64,000 nucleotides of DNA from Hoeflea marina. Lineage in GTDB: Bacteria > Pseudomonadota > Alphaproteobacteria > Rhizobiales > Rhizobiaceae. The first letter of the stretch is position 1; each line of letters starts with the position of its first letter. The stretch is taken from positions 62,001-126,000 of the forward strand of contig NZ_QGTR01000006.1 in assembly GCF_003182275.1 (NCBI RefSeq). The letters are read 5' to 3'. The notes below the pieces were generated by a model. That model did no database searches, was not told where the DNA came from, and saw only the letters and a list, made by a program, of their open reading frames with translations. Made by a program: the position numbers and the translations under genes. Positions 8,807-18,079 of this stretch are shown here, piece by piece.

Positions 8807-10996
8807 ATGGTAACGATCGAGACTGCCGACGGCGCCGAGCGCTATGTGACCAGGGGTGGCGTCGAAGTGACGCGGCAGCGGCGTGAAACCCCCTATGCGG
8901 ATGCGATTTCCGGCTATATCGACGCGCTCGACAGCCGGCGCGGCGCGGTGTTTTCCTCCAACTACGAGTATCCCGGCCGCTACACCCGCTGGGATACGGC
9001 GATCGTCGATCCGCCGCTGGGCATCTCGTCGCATGGCCGCGGGCTGAAGATCGAGGCCTTCAACGGGCGCGGCGAGGCGCTCGTCGGCATCGTCGCCACC
9101 CGGCTTGCGGGACATGCCGAGTTCCGCGTGACGGAGCAGACGGCAAGGCTGGTGGTGATCAGCATCAGCGAAGCCGGGAAGGCCGTCAGCGAGGAAGACC
9201 GCTCGCGGGCGCCGACGGTGTTCTCGGTGCTGCGCGTCATCACCGACCTGTTCCATTCCGCCGAGGACGGCAATATCGGCCTCTACGGCGCCTTCGGCTA
9301 CGATCTCGCCTTCCAGTTCGATTCCGTGCCGCTGAAGATCGAGCGGCCCGCCAACCAGCGCGACATGGTGCTGTTCATGCCCGACGAGATCCTCGTCGTG
9401 GACCATTACTCCGCCAAGGCCTGGATCGACCGCTACGACTTCAAGCTGGGCGACCTCGATACCCATGGCCTCGACGGCGCCATCGTGGCCGATGCCTTCA
9501 AGGCCTCCAGCCGGATCCCGCCCAAGGGCGACCACCATCCGGGCGAGTATGCCGAACTGGTCAAGCGCGCCAAGGAGAGCTTCCAACGCGGCGACCTGTT
9601 CGAGGTGGTGCCGGGCCAGACCTTCTTCGAACGCTGCGAAAGCCAGCCGTCGGACATCGCCCGCCGGCTGAAGGCGATCAACCCGTCGCCCTATTCCTTC
9701 TTCATCAATCTGGGAGACCAGGAATACCTCATCGGCGCCTCGCCGGAGATGTTCGTGCGGGTCAACGGCCGCCGCATCGAGACCTGCCCGATTTCGGGCA
9801 CCATCAAGCGCGGCGACGACGCGATCTCGGATTCCGAGCAGATCCTCAAGCTGCTCAATTCCAAGAAGGACGAGTCCGAGCTCACCATGTGCTCGGATGT
9901 CGACCGCAACGACAAGAGCCGGGTCTGCGAGCCGGGCTCGGTCAAGGTCATAGGCCGCCGCCAGATCGAGATGTATTCGCGCCTCATCCACACGGTCGAC
10001 CACATCGAGGGCCGGCTGCGCGACGGCATGGACGCCTTCGACGGCTTTCTGAGCCACGCCTGGGCCGTGACGGTGACCGGGGCGCCGAAGCTCTGGGCGA
10101 TGCGGTTCCTCGAGAACAACGAGAAGAGCCCGCGCGCCTGGTACGGCGGCGCCGTCGGCATGGTCAATTTCAACGGCGACATGAACACCGGCCTGACGCT
10201 GCGCACCATCCGCATCAAGGAGGGCATCGCCGAGGTGCGGGCGGGCGCGACGCTGCTGTTTGATTCGGTGCCCGACGAGGAAGAGGCGGAAACCGAACTC
10301 AAGGCCTCGGCCATGCTGTCGGCGATCCGCGAGGCCAAACTCGGCAATGCCGGGGTGGCCGGCCGCGACGCGGCGCGGGTGGGCGAGGGGGTGGCGATCC
10401 TGCTCGTCGACCACGAGGATTCCTTCGTCCACACGCTCGCCAACTATTTCCGCCAGACAGGCGCCACGGTGACCACGGTGCGCTCGCCCGTCGCCGCCGA
10501 GGTGTTCGACCGACTCGATCCCGATCTGGTGGTGCTGTCGCCCGGACCGGGAAGTCCGAAGGACTTCAATTGTGCCGCCACCATCAAGCTGGCGCGGGCC
10601 CGCGACCTGCCGATCTTCGGCGTCTGTCTCGGGCTGCAGGCGCTGGCCGAAAGCTTCGGCGGCGAACTCAGGCAACTGGCGGTGCCGGTGCACGGCAAGC
10701 CCTCGCGGATCCGGGTGTCGGGCAAGGGGGTGATCTTCTCGGGCCTGCCGAACGAAGTCACCGTCGGCCGTTACCATTCCATCTTCGCCGACTACAACGC
10801 ATTGCCGACCGAGTTCCGGGTTACGGCGGAGACCGACGACGGGGTCATCATGGCCTTCGAGCACGAAAAGCTGCCGATCGCGGCGGTGCAGTTCCATCCC
10901 GAATCGATCATGACGCTGGGGCAGGATGCCGGCATGCGGATGATCGAGAACGTGGTCGCGCATCTGGCGCGGCGCAGAAAGGTGAAGGCGGCATGA
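8807..10996 (+). CDS. trpE: Anthranilate synthase, fused TrpE-TrpG
   Basis: Converts chorismate and glutamine to anthranilate, first step of tryptophan synthesis. 729 residues from the ATG at 8807, the same length as the fused rhizobial enzyme as I recall it; CAGGGG lies 6 bases upstream. Residues 1-500 are the chorismate-binding TrpE part ([57 protein letters not shown]). From about 530 follows a class I glutamine amidotransferase with [23 protein letters not shown], nucleophile Cys607 in GVCLG, and QFHPES. Expression is controlled by the trpL attenuator upstream. Its stop overlaps the next gene as ATGA. Confidence 0.97.
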   Translation: MVTIETADGAERYVTRGGVEVTRQRRETPYADAISGYIDALDSRRGAVFSSNYEYPGRYTRWDTAIVDPPLGISSHGRGLKIEAFNGRGEALVGIVATRLAGHAEFRVTEQTARLVVISISEAGKAVSEEDRSRAPTVFSVLRVITDLFHSAEDGNIGLYGAFGYDLAFQFDSVPLKIERPANQRDMVLFMPDEILVVDHYSAKAWIDRYDFKLGDLDTHGLDGAIVADAFKASSRIPPKGDHHPGEYAELVKRAKESFQRGDLFEVVPGQTFFERCESQPSDIARRLKAINPSPYSFFINLGDQEYLIGASPEMFVRVNGRRIETCPISGTIKRGDDAISDSEQILKLLNSKKDESELTMCSDVDRNDKSRVCEPGSVKVIGRRQIEMYSRLIHTVDHIEGRLRDGMDAFDGFLSHAWAVTVTGAPKLWAMRFLENNEKSPRAWYGGAVGMVNFNGDMNTGLTLRTIRIKEGIAEVRAGATLLFDSVPDEEEAETELKASAMLSAIREAKLGNAGVAGRDAARVGEGVAILLVDHEDSFVHTLANYFRQTGATVTTVRSPVAAEVFDRLDPDLVVLSPGPGSPKDFNCAATIKLARARDLPIFGVCLGLQALAESFGGELRQLAVPVHGKPSRIRVSGKGVIFSGLPNEVTVGRYHSIFADYNALPTEFRVTAETDDGVIMAFEHEKLPIAAVQFHPESIMTLGQDAGMRMIENVVAHLARRRKVKAA

Positions 10997-11325
10997 AAGC
11001 TTTGAAATTGCTATCGTTATCGTCAGTCATGCTTGTGGCGCCGGGCCTGGCGCAGGCGCAGACCGATCCGGACGTCGGCGTTGGACAGGTTCTGGTCGAG
11101 CTCAACTGTTCGCGCTGCCACGCCACCGGCCTGACCGGCGCCAGCCCGCACAGCATGGCGCCGCCGTTCAGGACACTGGGCGAGCGCTATCCGATGGATG
11201 CGCTGGAGGAGGCCTTCGCCTCCGGCCACATCACCTCGGCGCATCCCGACATGCCGGACTTCACCGCGACGCCCGACCAGATCGGCGCCATCATCGCCTA
11301 TATCGCCTCGATCCAGGCGCAATAG
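10993..11325 (+). CDS. Small c-type cytochrome
   Basis: 110 residues with a signal peptide ending AQAQ near 23 and one haem motif CSRCH near 39-43; a Met near 81 (HPDMPDF) is the likely axial ligand. It is a periplasmic class I cytochrome c of unknown electron partner. The ATG overlaps the trpE stop (ATGA, 10993-10996), so translation is probably coupled, and AAGGTGAAGG upstream gives a ribosome site inside trpE. The pairing with tryptophan synthesis has no obvious functional reason. Confidence 0.85.
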   Translation: MKALKLLSLSSVMLVAPGLAQAQTDPDVGVGQVLVELNCSRCHATGLTGASPHSMAPPFRTLGERYPMDALEEAFASGHITSAHPDMPDFTATPDQIGAIIAYIASIQAQ

Positions 11326-11326
11326 G

Positions 11327-12226
11327 GTGCCGCAGTCCGCAAAGACGGTCCGGCGCCTGGCGTTCTGGTCGATTCCGCTCGCCTTCGGGGTGATGGCGCT
11401 GAAGTTCGCGGCCTGGCACGTCACCGGTTCGGTGGCGCTGTTTTCCGATGCGCTCGAATCCACCGTCAATGTCACGGCGGCCTTCGTCGCCTTCGTGGCC
11501 ATCGGCTATTCCCACAAGCCGGCCGACGAGGGCCATCCGTTCGGCCACCACAAGGCCGAGTATTTCTCCGCCGTCATCGAAGGTGTGCTGATCGCGCTGG
11601 CGGCGCTCATGATCCTGCGCGAGTCGGTGATGGGGCTGATGAACCCCGAGATGCTCGATGCGCCCATCCTGGGTCTCGCCATCAACGGCGCCGCCGGCGG
11701 CATCAATGCTGCCTGGGCAGTGCTGCTGCTGCGGGTGGGGAAGCGGCATCGTTCACCGGCGCTGCAGGCCGACGGCCATCACATCCTCTCCGACGTCGTC
11801 ACCTCGGTCGGCGTCATCCTTGGCCTGGTGCTCGCCATCCTGTTCAACGAGCCGCGGCTCGATCCGCTGCTGGCACTGATCGTCGCCTTCAACGTTCTCT
11901 GGCAGGGCTGGAAGGTGATCGCGTCGTCCTTCGACGGGCTGATGGACAAGGCGATCGAGCCGGTGGAGGCGGCGCGCATCCACGACCTGATCAAGGACCA
12001 CGCCAACGGGGCCATCGAGGCGCACGACATCCGCACCCGCATGGCCGGCCGCGTCTCCTTCGTGGAGTTTCACCTGGTCGTCGACGGCGACATGACGGTG
12101 GAAGCATCGCACCGGATCTGCGACCGGCTGGAAGCAGTGCTGAAGAAGGAGATCGACGGCGTGCAGGTGATCATCCATGTCGAACCGGCCTACAAGGCCA
12201 AGGATGAAGGCGTGCGGCTGGCATAG
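11327..12226 (+). CDS. Cation diffusion facilitator (CDF) family metal exporter
   Basis: 299 residues from the GTG at 11327, one base after the cytochrome stop; longer in-frame starts upstream would lie inside the cytochrome gene. Six hydrophobic segments precede a cytosolic ferredoxin-like tail (from about 205). SDALEST in TM2 and HHILSD in TM5 are the metal-site positions of Zn/Fe exporters, with HPFGHHKAEYF in the first loop being the family signature. It probably exports Zn2+, Fe2+ or a similar divalent ion. It is likely in one transcript with trpEG and the cytochrome. Confidence 0.88.
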   Translation: MPQSAKTVRRLAFWSIPLAFGVMALKFAAWHVTGSVALFSDALESTVNVTAAFVAFVAIGYSHKPADEGHPFGHHKAEYFSAVIEGVLIALAALMILRESVMGLMNPEMLDAPILGLAINGAAGGINAAWAVLLLRVGKRHRSPALQADGHHILSDVVTSVGVILGLVLAILFNEPRLDPLLALIVAFNVLWQGWKVIASSFDGLMDKAIEPVEAARIHDLIKDHANGAIEAHDIRTRMAGRVSFVEFHLVVDGDMTVEASHRICDRLEAVLKKEIDGVQVIIHVEPAYKAKDEGVRLA

Positions 12227-12612
12227 GGCGCCGTCCTCCGGCTTCGCTCGCGTTCCAGGCCGGGGCACTGCCGGAGAACGGCCGAACCGACGACGGGAAA
12301 GGCCGGACGCGGCTCCGCTACCAGCGGCGGGAGCGGGGACAGTGATCGGCCTGACCATCGCGGGGCATGGACGCCGCCAGTCCCGCATCGATCCGCAGGT
12401 GATCGCTTCGGCGCATCATGATCAGCTGCAACTGCCGCAGTTCGGCTCTGCGCCGCCGCCACACCCGCCATCGGGCGGAAGCACGGGTGATGAATCGCGC
12501 AACGGTCTGCATGACTTCGTCTCCAGCCTCGGGAGCCCATCAGGGCTGCTGGCTGGACATTTCACAAACGAATAGTCATGATGGCAGACATCAGAAAAAT
12601 CGATGGCTGGCA
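12227..12612. other. Intergenic region without recognised gene
   Basis: 386 bp between the CDF exporter and the LysR gene. The open frames on both strands are composition-driven and lack family features. The last about 70 bp before the LysR start become more AT-rich and presumably hold its promoter; no clear -35/-10 pair or dyad was found. Confidence 0.4.
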
Positions 12613-13488
12613 ATGCTTCCTTCTCTCGACAGCGAACTCCTCAGAACCTTTCTGGTCGTCGCCGACGCCCGCAATGTCACCCGTGCCGCCGAGACGCTCG
12701 GTCGGACGCAGTCGGCCGTCAGCATGCAGGTCCGGCGCCTGGAAGACGCTGCCGGCTCGCAACTCTTCCTCCGCGGACCGCGCGGCGTGGAACTGACGGC
12801 GCAGGCCGTGCGTCTGCTTCCCTATGCGCGCCGGGTCGTCGGCCTGCTCGAAGAGACGCAGGCGGCGATCCGCACCGAGCCGATCGACGGGCCCGTGCGC
12901 ATCGGCATACCGGAGGAGTATTCGAGCACGATTCTGCCCCAGGCGCTGGCGGCCTTCGCCGAACGGCATCCGGCCACCGAGGTGACGGTGATGTGCGGCT
13001 ACTCCGCCCAGCAGCTTGCCGCATTGGACAGCGACGAACTGGATCTCGCCGTGGTGTTCGACTGGAACAACGCCACGGCGGGGGAAGTGCTGGCGGTCGA
13101 CCCCACGGTCTGGGTGACGTCGCGGCTGCATGACCGGCACGAGAAGCGGCCGGTGCCCATTGCCATCTACTGGAATTCGGGCTGGTGCCGCGACTTCGCC
13201 ATCCGCTCGCTGACGCAGCATTCCATCGCCTATCGCGTGGCCTACAGCTGCGACACCGGCGGCGGCCTGCGCACCGCCGCATCGGCCGGCTTGGCCATCG
13301 CGCCGCTGGCGCGCAGCAACATTCCGCCGGACTGCCGGGAACTGACGCTCGATGACGGGTTTCCGCCGGTGGATTCATCGCGCGTCGTGCTCAAGCTCAA
13401 TCCGCGCCGTTCGAGCGCGGCCATCGACGGGCTGGCCGGGATGATCCGCGAGGCATTCTCCCCGTTCACCGGCCGGCCCATCGGCTGA
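12613..13488 (+). CDS. LysR-family transcriptional regulator
   Basis: 291 residues. Residues 1-60 form the winged helix-turn-helix (LLRTFLVVADARNVTRAAETLGRTQSAVSMQVRRLED), followed by a periplasmic-binding-protein-like effector domain from about 90 (GPVRIGIPEEYS). The ATG at 12613 gives the normal LysR N-terminus; in-frame codons upstream would add unrelated residues. It converges on a threonine-dehydratase-like gene with a 30-bp gap, so no divergent target is evident. Confidence 0.9.
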   Translation: MLPSLDSELLRTFLVVADARNVTRAAETLGRTQSAVSMQVRRLEDAAGSQLFLRGPRGVELTAQAVRLLPYARRVVGLLEETQAAIRTEPIDGPVRIGIPEEYSSTILPQALAAFAERHPATEVTVMCGYSAQQLAALDSDELDLAVVFDWNNATAGEVLAVDPTVWVTSRLHDRHEKRPVPIAIYWNSGWCRDFAIRSLTQHSIAYRVAYSCDTGGGLRTAASAGLAIAPLARSNIPPDCRELTLDDGFPPVDSSRVVLKLNPRRSSAAIDGLAGMIREAFSPFTGRPIG

Positions 13489-13518
13489 CGGCATTCCGGC
13501 GCAGGGCGGCATCCCTGA

Positions 13519-14493
13519 TCATCCGCCAAAGCGTTCGAGGGCGGTGCGGAACACGGTCGCGTCCACATTGCCTCCCGAGATGGTGACGATGACATCGTCT
13601 CCCTCGATCTCGTCGCCATGAAACAGCGCCGCGGCCAGCGCGACGGCGCCGCCGGGCTCGGCCACGAGCTTGAGCCCGGAAAAGGCAAGCGCCATGGCGT
13701 GCAGCGCCTGATCCTCGGTGACGACCATCCCGGGACCGGCAAGCCGGGACAGGATCGGAAAGGTCATGGCTCCGGGCTGCGGCGTGATGATCGCGTCGCA
13801 CAGCGAACCGGAGAGCCGTTCGTTGCGCTCGATGACGCCCGACCGGAGGCTGCGCGCCATGTCGTCGAATTCCTCCGGCTCCACCGGGCGCACCCTGAGC
13901 CCCGGGGCCTCGGCCTCCAGCGCCAGGGCGACGCCGGAGGAAAACCCGCCGCCGCCGCAGCAGACCAGCACGTCGGCCCTTGTGATGCCTTCGTCTCGCG
14001 CCTGCTCGGCGATTTCCAGTCCGCAGGTCGCCTGTCCGGCAATCACCCAGGCGTCGTCGAAGGGCCGGATCAGCGTCAGGTCGCGATCGGCGGAGATCCG
14101 GGCGCAGATCGCGTCGCGGTCGTCCCGGGCGCGATCATAGAGGACGACCTCGGCGCCGAGCGCCCGCGTGGCGTCGATCTTCGCCCGCGGCGCGTCGTCC
14201 GGCATGATGATGACCGCGGGTGCGCCGTGTCGGGCGGCGGCAAGGGCCACGCCCTGGGCGTGGTTGCCGCTGGAAAAGGCGATGACCCCGCGCGCCCGAA
14301 GCGCCGGCTCCATCGCCGAGATCGCCGACCAGCCACCGCGCAGCTTGAAGCTGCCGGTGTGCTGCAGGCACTCCGCCTTCACCCAGACCCGCCGGCCGGC
14401 CACCGCATCGAGAGACGGGGAGTTGAGCAGGGGGGTGCGCCGCACATGGCCGTCAAGCCGCGCCCTGGCCGCGCGGATCATTTCGATGTTCAT
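13519..14493 (-). CDS. Threonine/serine dehydratase-like PLP enzyme
   Basis: 324 residues, fold-type II PLP enzyme. SFKLRG near 48-53 holds the Schiff-base lysine, SSGNHAQG near 74-81 is the substrate loop, and CCGGGG near 178 binds the PLP phosphate. The length lacks the C-terminal ACT-type regulatory domain of biosynthetic IlvA, so it resembles catabolic TdcB or serine/threo-hydroxyaspartate dehydratases. Expected reaction: L-threonine (or serine) to 2-oxobutyrate (or pyruvate) plus ammonia. It stands alone on the minus strand. Confidence 0.85.
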   Translation of the reverse strand: MNIEMIRAARARLDGHVRRTPLLNSPSLDAVAGRRVWVKAECLQHTGSFKLRGGWSAISAMEPALRARGVIAFSSGNHAQGVALAAARHGAPAVIIMPDDAPRAKIDATRALGAEVVLYDRARDDRDAICARISADRDLTLIRPFDDAWVIAGQATCGLEIAEQARDEGITRADVLVCCGGGGFSSGVALALEAEAPGLRVRPVEPEEFDDMARSLRSGVIERNERLSGSLCDAIITPQPGAMTFPILSRLAGPGMVVTEDQALHAMALAFSGLKLVAEPGGAVALAAALFHGDEIEGDDVIVTISGGNVDATVFRTALERFGG

Positions 14494-14705
14494 CAGATTG
14501 CCCCGGTTTGAACTGTCAGCGGCAGGTTACCGCCGAAGACAGCAATGCGCCACGGTTTTCAGCAGTCTGGAATGTTGCGATGAAGCCCGCCGGCGGCGCG
14601 GGCGGCCGCAGCCATCGCGGCATCGTCTGCGGCCGCCGGGCTTGGCGCATGGGATCGCCCGGACCGCTCGTTTGCTGCGGTGCAGCGAAATCGTATCCGT
14701 ACGAC

Positions 14706-14735
14706 TTGACTTTGCCGCAATTGTCTGGCTTAAGA
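14706..14735 (+). promoter_or_regulatory. Candidate promoter of the DEAD-box helicase gene
   Basis: TTGACT (14706-14711), an 18-bp spacer and TTAAGA (14730-14735) in the 482-bp gap before the helicase. If used, the 5' untranslated region would be about 235 nt, a feature shared with many cold-induced helicase mRNAs. Confidence 0.45.
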
Positions 14736-14872
14736 GCGGCAACTGGATAGGGGCCAACTCGGCCGCTGCACGCTCATGTATTCTCATGTATGTTGCGTGT
14801 TCTGACTTCCCCTTACGTCCACCCCGAAATTTTCGCGTCTCCAGCGGCGATGCGCCCAACCCGAACACCCTT

Positions 14873-14903
14873 GGCTCCATACCGGAGCCGGAGGGAATTT
14901 TTT
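14873..14903 (+). other. Hairpin plus T-run in the helicase 5' leader
   Basis: GGCTCC (14873-14878) and GGAGCC (14884-14889) can form a 6-bp stem with a 5-nt loop, followed after 8 bases by six Ts (14898-14903). It is 70 bp before the helicase start. It could be a weak attenuator or just part of the leader; the distance from stem to T-run argues against an efficient terminator. Confidence 0.35.
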
Positions 14904-14975
14904 GTCGGGCAAGGCCGAGGCCGCAGCGCATGACCGCGCGCGCCCGCTCCTTCCCAAACACCGGAAAGATTTTTC

Positions 14976-16412
14976 ATGTCCTTTGAATCCCTTGGCCTTT
15001 CGCGTCCGCTTCTCGAGGCGCTCGCGCAGCTCAACATGACCGCCCCGACCCCGATCCAGGTGCAGGCGATTCCGCCCGTGCTCGCCGGGCGCGATGTCAT
15101 CGGCCTGGCCCAGACCGGCACAGGCAAGACCGCCGCCTTCTCCCTGCCGATCCTGCACCTGCTCTCGCCGCTCAAGCCGGCGGCGCCGAAGAAGGTGCAG
15201 TGCCTGATCCTGTCGCCGACCCGCGAACTGGCTTCCCAGATCGCGCGTTCGGTCAAGGATCTCGGCCGCAAGATGCATCTGCGCTCCGCCGTTGTCGTCG
15301 GCGGCGTCTCCATCAAGCCGCAGATCAAGGCCTTGCTCGGCGGCGTCGACATCCTGATCGCCACCCCGGGCCGGCTGATGGACCTCATCGAGCAGCGCGC
15401 CGTGTCGCTCAACGAAACCGAAATCGTCGTTCTCGACGAAGCCGACCAGATGCTCGACATCGGCTTCATGCCGGCGATCAAGCGCATCCTGGCGATGACT
15501 CCCGCCAAGCGCCAGACGCTGCTGTTCTCTGCCACCATGCCGAAGGAAATCCGCGAGCTGTCTGCCAAGCACCTGAGCAATCCGGTGGAAGTCTCGGTGA
15601 TCCCTGTCACCAAGACCGCCGACCGGATCGAACAGTCGGTCATGCACCTGCAGACCCCGGCCAAGATGAGCGCGCTGGCAGGCCTGATCCGCACCCGCAA
15701 GGGCGAGCGCGTCATCGTCTTCACCCGCACCAAGCGCGGCGCCGACAAGGCCACCAAGCGCCTTGAGGCCGAAGGCATCAACGCAGCCGCCATCCACGGC
15801 AACAAGTCGCAGGGCCAGCGCGAGCGCGCGCTCGCCGGCTTCCGCGCCGGCACCGTGCCCGTCCTGATCGCCACCGACATCGCCGCCCGCGGCATCGACG
15901 TGCCGGGCGTGACGCTGGTGGTCAACTACGAACTGCCCAACGTGCCGGAAGTCTACATCCACCGCATCGGCCGTACGGCTCGCGCGGGTGCAGCCGGCCA
16001 TGCCGTCACTTTCTGCGCGCCCGACGAACGCTCGCTGCTGCGCGACATCGAGAAGCTTCTCAAGGTCGCCATTCCGGTGACCAACGCGCCGGAAGGCACG
16101 TTCGCCGACGCGCTCGAAGAAGACACCGATTTCAAGCCGATCCGTCCGGCTCCCCGCCAGGGTCAGCGTCCGGGTCAGGGCCAGCGGCCCGGCCAGGGTG
16201 CGGGCAAGCCCGGCGGCGGTCGCAACGGCAATCCGGGATCCGGCCAGGGCCGCAAGCCCGGCGGCCGTCCCGCCTTCGCGCAGGGCGCGGCTCCGGCCGC
16301 AACCAATGCCACCGGTGAAGCAGCCGGCAAGCCCGGCAATCGCCGCCGTCGCGGCGCCGACCGCCGCCCGCGGCCGGAACAGGCCGGCGACAAGGCCGTC
16401 GCCCGCGGCTGA
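14976..16412 (+). CDS. rhlE: DEAD-box ATP-dependent RNA helicase (RhlE-like)
   Basis: 478 residues. The RecA1 domain has the Q-motif region (TPIQVQAIPP), motif I AQTGTGKT near 47, motif II DEAD near 156 and motif III SAT near 187. RecA2 has ATDIAARGIDVPGV and HRIGRTARAG motifs. From about 385 to the end is a disordered Gly/Gln/Arg/Pro-rich tail with repeated GQRPGQ units and a basic end, a likely RNA-binding extension. It remodels structured RNA, probably in ribosome assembly or mRNA decay at low temperature. RhlE assignment rests on overall resemblance. Confidence 0.92.
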   Translation: MSFESLGLSRPLLEALAQLNMTAPTPIQVQAIPPVLAGRDVIGLAQTGTGKTAAFSLPILHLLSPLKPAAPKKVQCLILSPTRELASQIARSVKDLGRKMHLRSAVVVGGVSIKPQIKALLGGVDILIATPGRLMDLIEQRAVSLNETEIVVLDEADQMLDIGFMPAIKRILAMTPAKRQTLLFSATMPKEIRELSAKHLSNPVEVSVIPVTKTADRIEQSVMHLQTPAKMSALAGLIRTRKGERVIVFTRTKRGADKATKRLEAEGINAAAIHGNKSQGQRERALAGFRAGTVPVLIATDIAARGIDVPGVTLVVNYELPNVPEVYIHRIGRTARAGAAGHAVTFCAPDERSLLRDIEKLLKVAIPVTNAPEGTFADALEEDTDFKPIRPAPRQGQRPGQGQRPGQGAGKPGGGRNGNPGSGQGRKPGGRPAFAQGAAPAATNATGEAAGKPGNRRRRGADRRPRPEQAGDKAVARG

Positions 16413-16456
16413 GCCCGCAGGATCGTCAGCCGTTGACAGTCTTTGAATGAGATCGG

Positions 16457-16488
16457 AAACGCCGCGCCCAAAGCGCGGCGTTTCGCAT
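16457..16488 (+). terminator. Intrinsic terminator after the helicase gene
   Basis: AAACGCCGCGC (16457-16467) and GCGCGGCGTTT (16473-16483) form a perfect 11-bp stem with a 5-nt loop, symmetrical enough to work on either strand. It separates the helicase from the ClpP-like gene. Confidence 0.85.
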
Positions 16489-16584
16489 TGCCGGGCAACA
16501 CGGCAGCAGCGATTGCCGCGCTGCCATTGTTATTGCCGGCGGTTCGTATTATCTGCGGACACAGATACAATCGGAGCCATGCCC

Positions 16585-17175
16585 ATGTTCATGAATGACG
16601 AAGACGACGACAACAAGAAGACCGAAGCGCCGCTGGGCAAGGACGCCGAAGCCAACCTGTTCAAATCCCGCACCATCTTTATCTATGGCGGCATCACCCA
16701 GGAACTGGCGCAGAAGGTCTGCGCCCAGCTGGTGGCGCTGTCGGCGGCGAGCGACGAGGACATCCGGGTTTTCGTCAACTCGCCGGGCGGCCACGTCGAA
16801 TCGGGTGACGCCATCCACGACATGATCAAGTTCATCAAGCCCAAGGTCACGATGATCGGTACCGGCTGGGTCGCCTCCGCCGGCGCGCTGATCTATGTCT
16901 CGGTGCCGAAGGAACGGCGCATCTGCCTGCCCAACACCCGCTTCCTGCTGCACCAGCCCTCCGGCGGCGCCCGCGGCATGGCTTCCGACATCGAGATCCA
17001 GGCCAACGAGATCATCAAGATGAACAAGCGGCTGATCAGGATCTTCGCCAAGGCCACCGGCCAGACCGAGGAAAAGATCGCCAAGGACATCGACCGCGAC
17101 TACTGGATCTCCGCCGAGGACGCCATCACTTACGGCCTGGTGTCGAAGATCGTCACCAGCCAGACCGAGATCTGA
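16585..17175 (+). CDS. clpP: ATP-dependent Clp protease proteolytic subunit paralogue
   Basis: 196 residues. Catalytic triad visible as Ser98 (in GWVASAG), His123 (in LLHQP) and Asp172 (in DRDYW), matching the ClpP Ser-His-Asp spacing. It belongs to the rhizobial ClpP paralogue group with an acidic N-terminus and no long propeptide; no clpX or clpA follows, so it is not the main clpPX locus. ATG 16585 is preferred because GGAG at 16573-16576 lies 8 bases upstream; ATG 16579 is only 2 bases after it. Flanked by strong terminators on both sides, hence monocistronic. Confidence 0.92.
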   Translation: MFMNDEDDDNKKTEAPLGKDAEANLFKSRTIFIYGGITQELAQKVCAQLVALSAASDEDIRVFVNSPGGHVESGDAIHDMIKFIKPKVTMIGTGWVASAGALIYVSVPKERRICLPNTRFLLHQPSGGARGMASDIEIQANEIIKMNKRLIRIFAKATGQTEEKIAKDIDRDYWISAEDAITYGLVSKIVTSQTEI

Positions 17176-17200
17176 CCCAGCCTTCGGCACCGCATGCAGG

Positions 17201-17230
17201 GCCCCGCCGGTCTGCACCGGCGGGGCTTTT
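17201..17230 (+). terminator. Intrinsic terminator after clpP-like gene
   Basis: GCCCCGCCGG (17201-17210) and CCGGCGGGGC (17217-17226) form a perfect 10-bp stem with a 6-nt loop, followed by TTTT. Confidence 0.9.
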
Positions 17231-17327
17231 CGTTGCCCGGCCGTCGCCCGGAACCGCGCAGGCCCGTGCGCATCCTTCACCCGTGACCGGCGGCCCGGCT
17301 GCCGACGGCCGTCCGACGAAAGAGCCC

Positions 17328-17828
17328 ATGACCGAGATTCCGACACTTGAGACCGAACGGCTGCTGCTTCGGGCGCAGACCATGGACGACTGGCCGGCCT
17401 ATGCGCGGCTGATGATGTCGGATCGAGCCGTCCATCTGGATGGGCCGCATTCGCTGGGCGACGCCTGGGGCCTGTTCTGCCACAATCTGGCGCAATGGCC
17501 GCTGATGGGACAGGGGACGCTGATGATCGAAAGCCGCGCCACAGGCGAATGCCTGGGCCAGGTCGGCATCCATCACGGCCCGCTGTTTCCTGAACACGAA
17601 CTCGGCTGGCAACTCTATCCCGGCGCCGAGGGCAACGGCTACGCCTTCGAGGCGGCGCAGGCGCTGCGCGACTGGGCATTCTCCGTGCGCGGGCTGGAAA
17701 CCCTGGTCAGCCACATCGATCCCGACAACCACGGCTCGCGCCGACTGGCCGAGCGGCTGGACGCGGAGCTGGAACTGGATCCGGAGCGGCCGGGCCCCGA
17801 GGTGCTCGTCTACCGGCACAGGGCGTAG
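17328..17828 (+). CDS. GNAT-family N-acetyltransferase (RimJ/RimL-like)
   Basis: 166 residues. It opens with LETERLLLRAQTMDDW, the usual start of RimJ/RimL/PA-type acetyltransferases, and has GWQLYPGAEGNGYAFEAAQA around 100-118 as the acetyl-CoA loop region, then the typical SHIDPDNHGSRRLAERL segment. It acetylates an amino group from acetyl-CoA; substrate unknown. It is isolated between the clpP terminator and a repeat element. Confidence 0.8.
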   Translation: MTEIPTLETERLLLRAQTMDDWPAYARLMMSDRAVHLDGPHSLGDAWGLFCHNLAQWPLMGQGTLMIESRATGECLGQVGIHHGPLFPEHELGWQLYPGAEGNGYAFEAAQALRDWAFSVRGLETLVSHIDPDNHGSRRLAERLDAELELDPERPGPEVLVYRHRA

Positions 17829-17865
17829 GGCCGTCCGCCGCCTGGGGCAGATCCGCTGGCATGTC

Positions 17866-17966
17866 GTCATGCCCGGCCCTGTGCCGAGCATCTGCGGTGG
17901 CTTTCCCGGCGTCGACCTCGCCGTCCGCCGCCAACGGCAGATCCTCGTGACAGGCCCGAGGATGAC
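17866..17966. repeat. MITE-like palindromic intergenic element
   Basis: A 101-bp element with 28-bp imperfect terminal inverted repeats at 17866-17893 and 17939-17966 (22 of 28 positions match). The ends begin GTCAT and carry the CCGGCCC-like core also seen at 29655-29797. Such elements are common between genes in rhizobial relatives. It has no coding capacity. Confidence 0.7.
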
Positions 17967-18011
17967 GGCGATGGAGGCGGTGCCATGGCGGTGAGGGCGG
18001 CGGTGGCAGAG

Positions 18012-18041
18012 AAAAACCCCGCCGAACTGCTCCGGCGGGGT
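18012..18041 (-). terminator. Intrinsic terminator of the spermidine operon
   Basis: Read on the minus strand, ACCCCGCCG (18033-18041) pairs with CGGCGGGGT (18016-18024) and is followed by a T-run, about 40 bp after the carboxyspermidine dehydrogenase stop. Confidence 0.85.
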
Positions 18042-18079
18042 CCCTGATATCTCAATTCTCTCGCGGCTGTCCGCTGGGC

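Noticed and set aside
8642-10963. 773-residue open frame opposite trpEG
   Set aside because: Antisense artefact of GC-rich codon usage; no recognisable motif and it covers the trpL attenuator.
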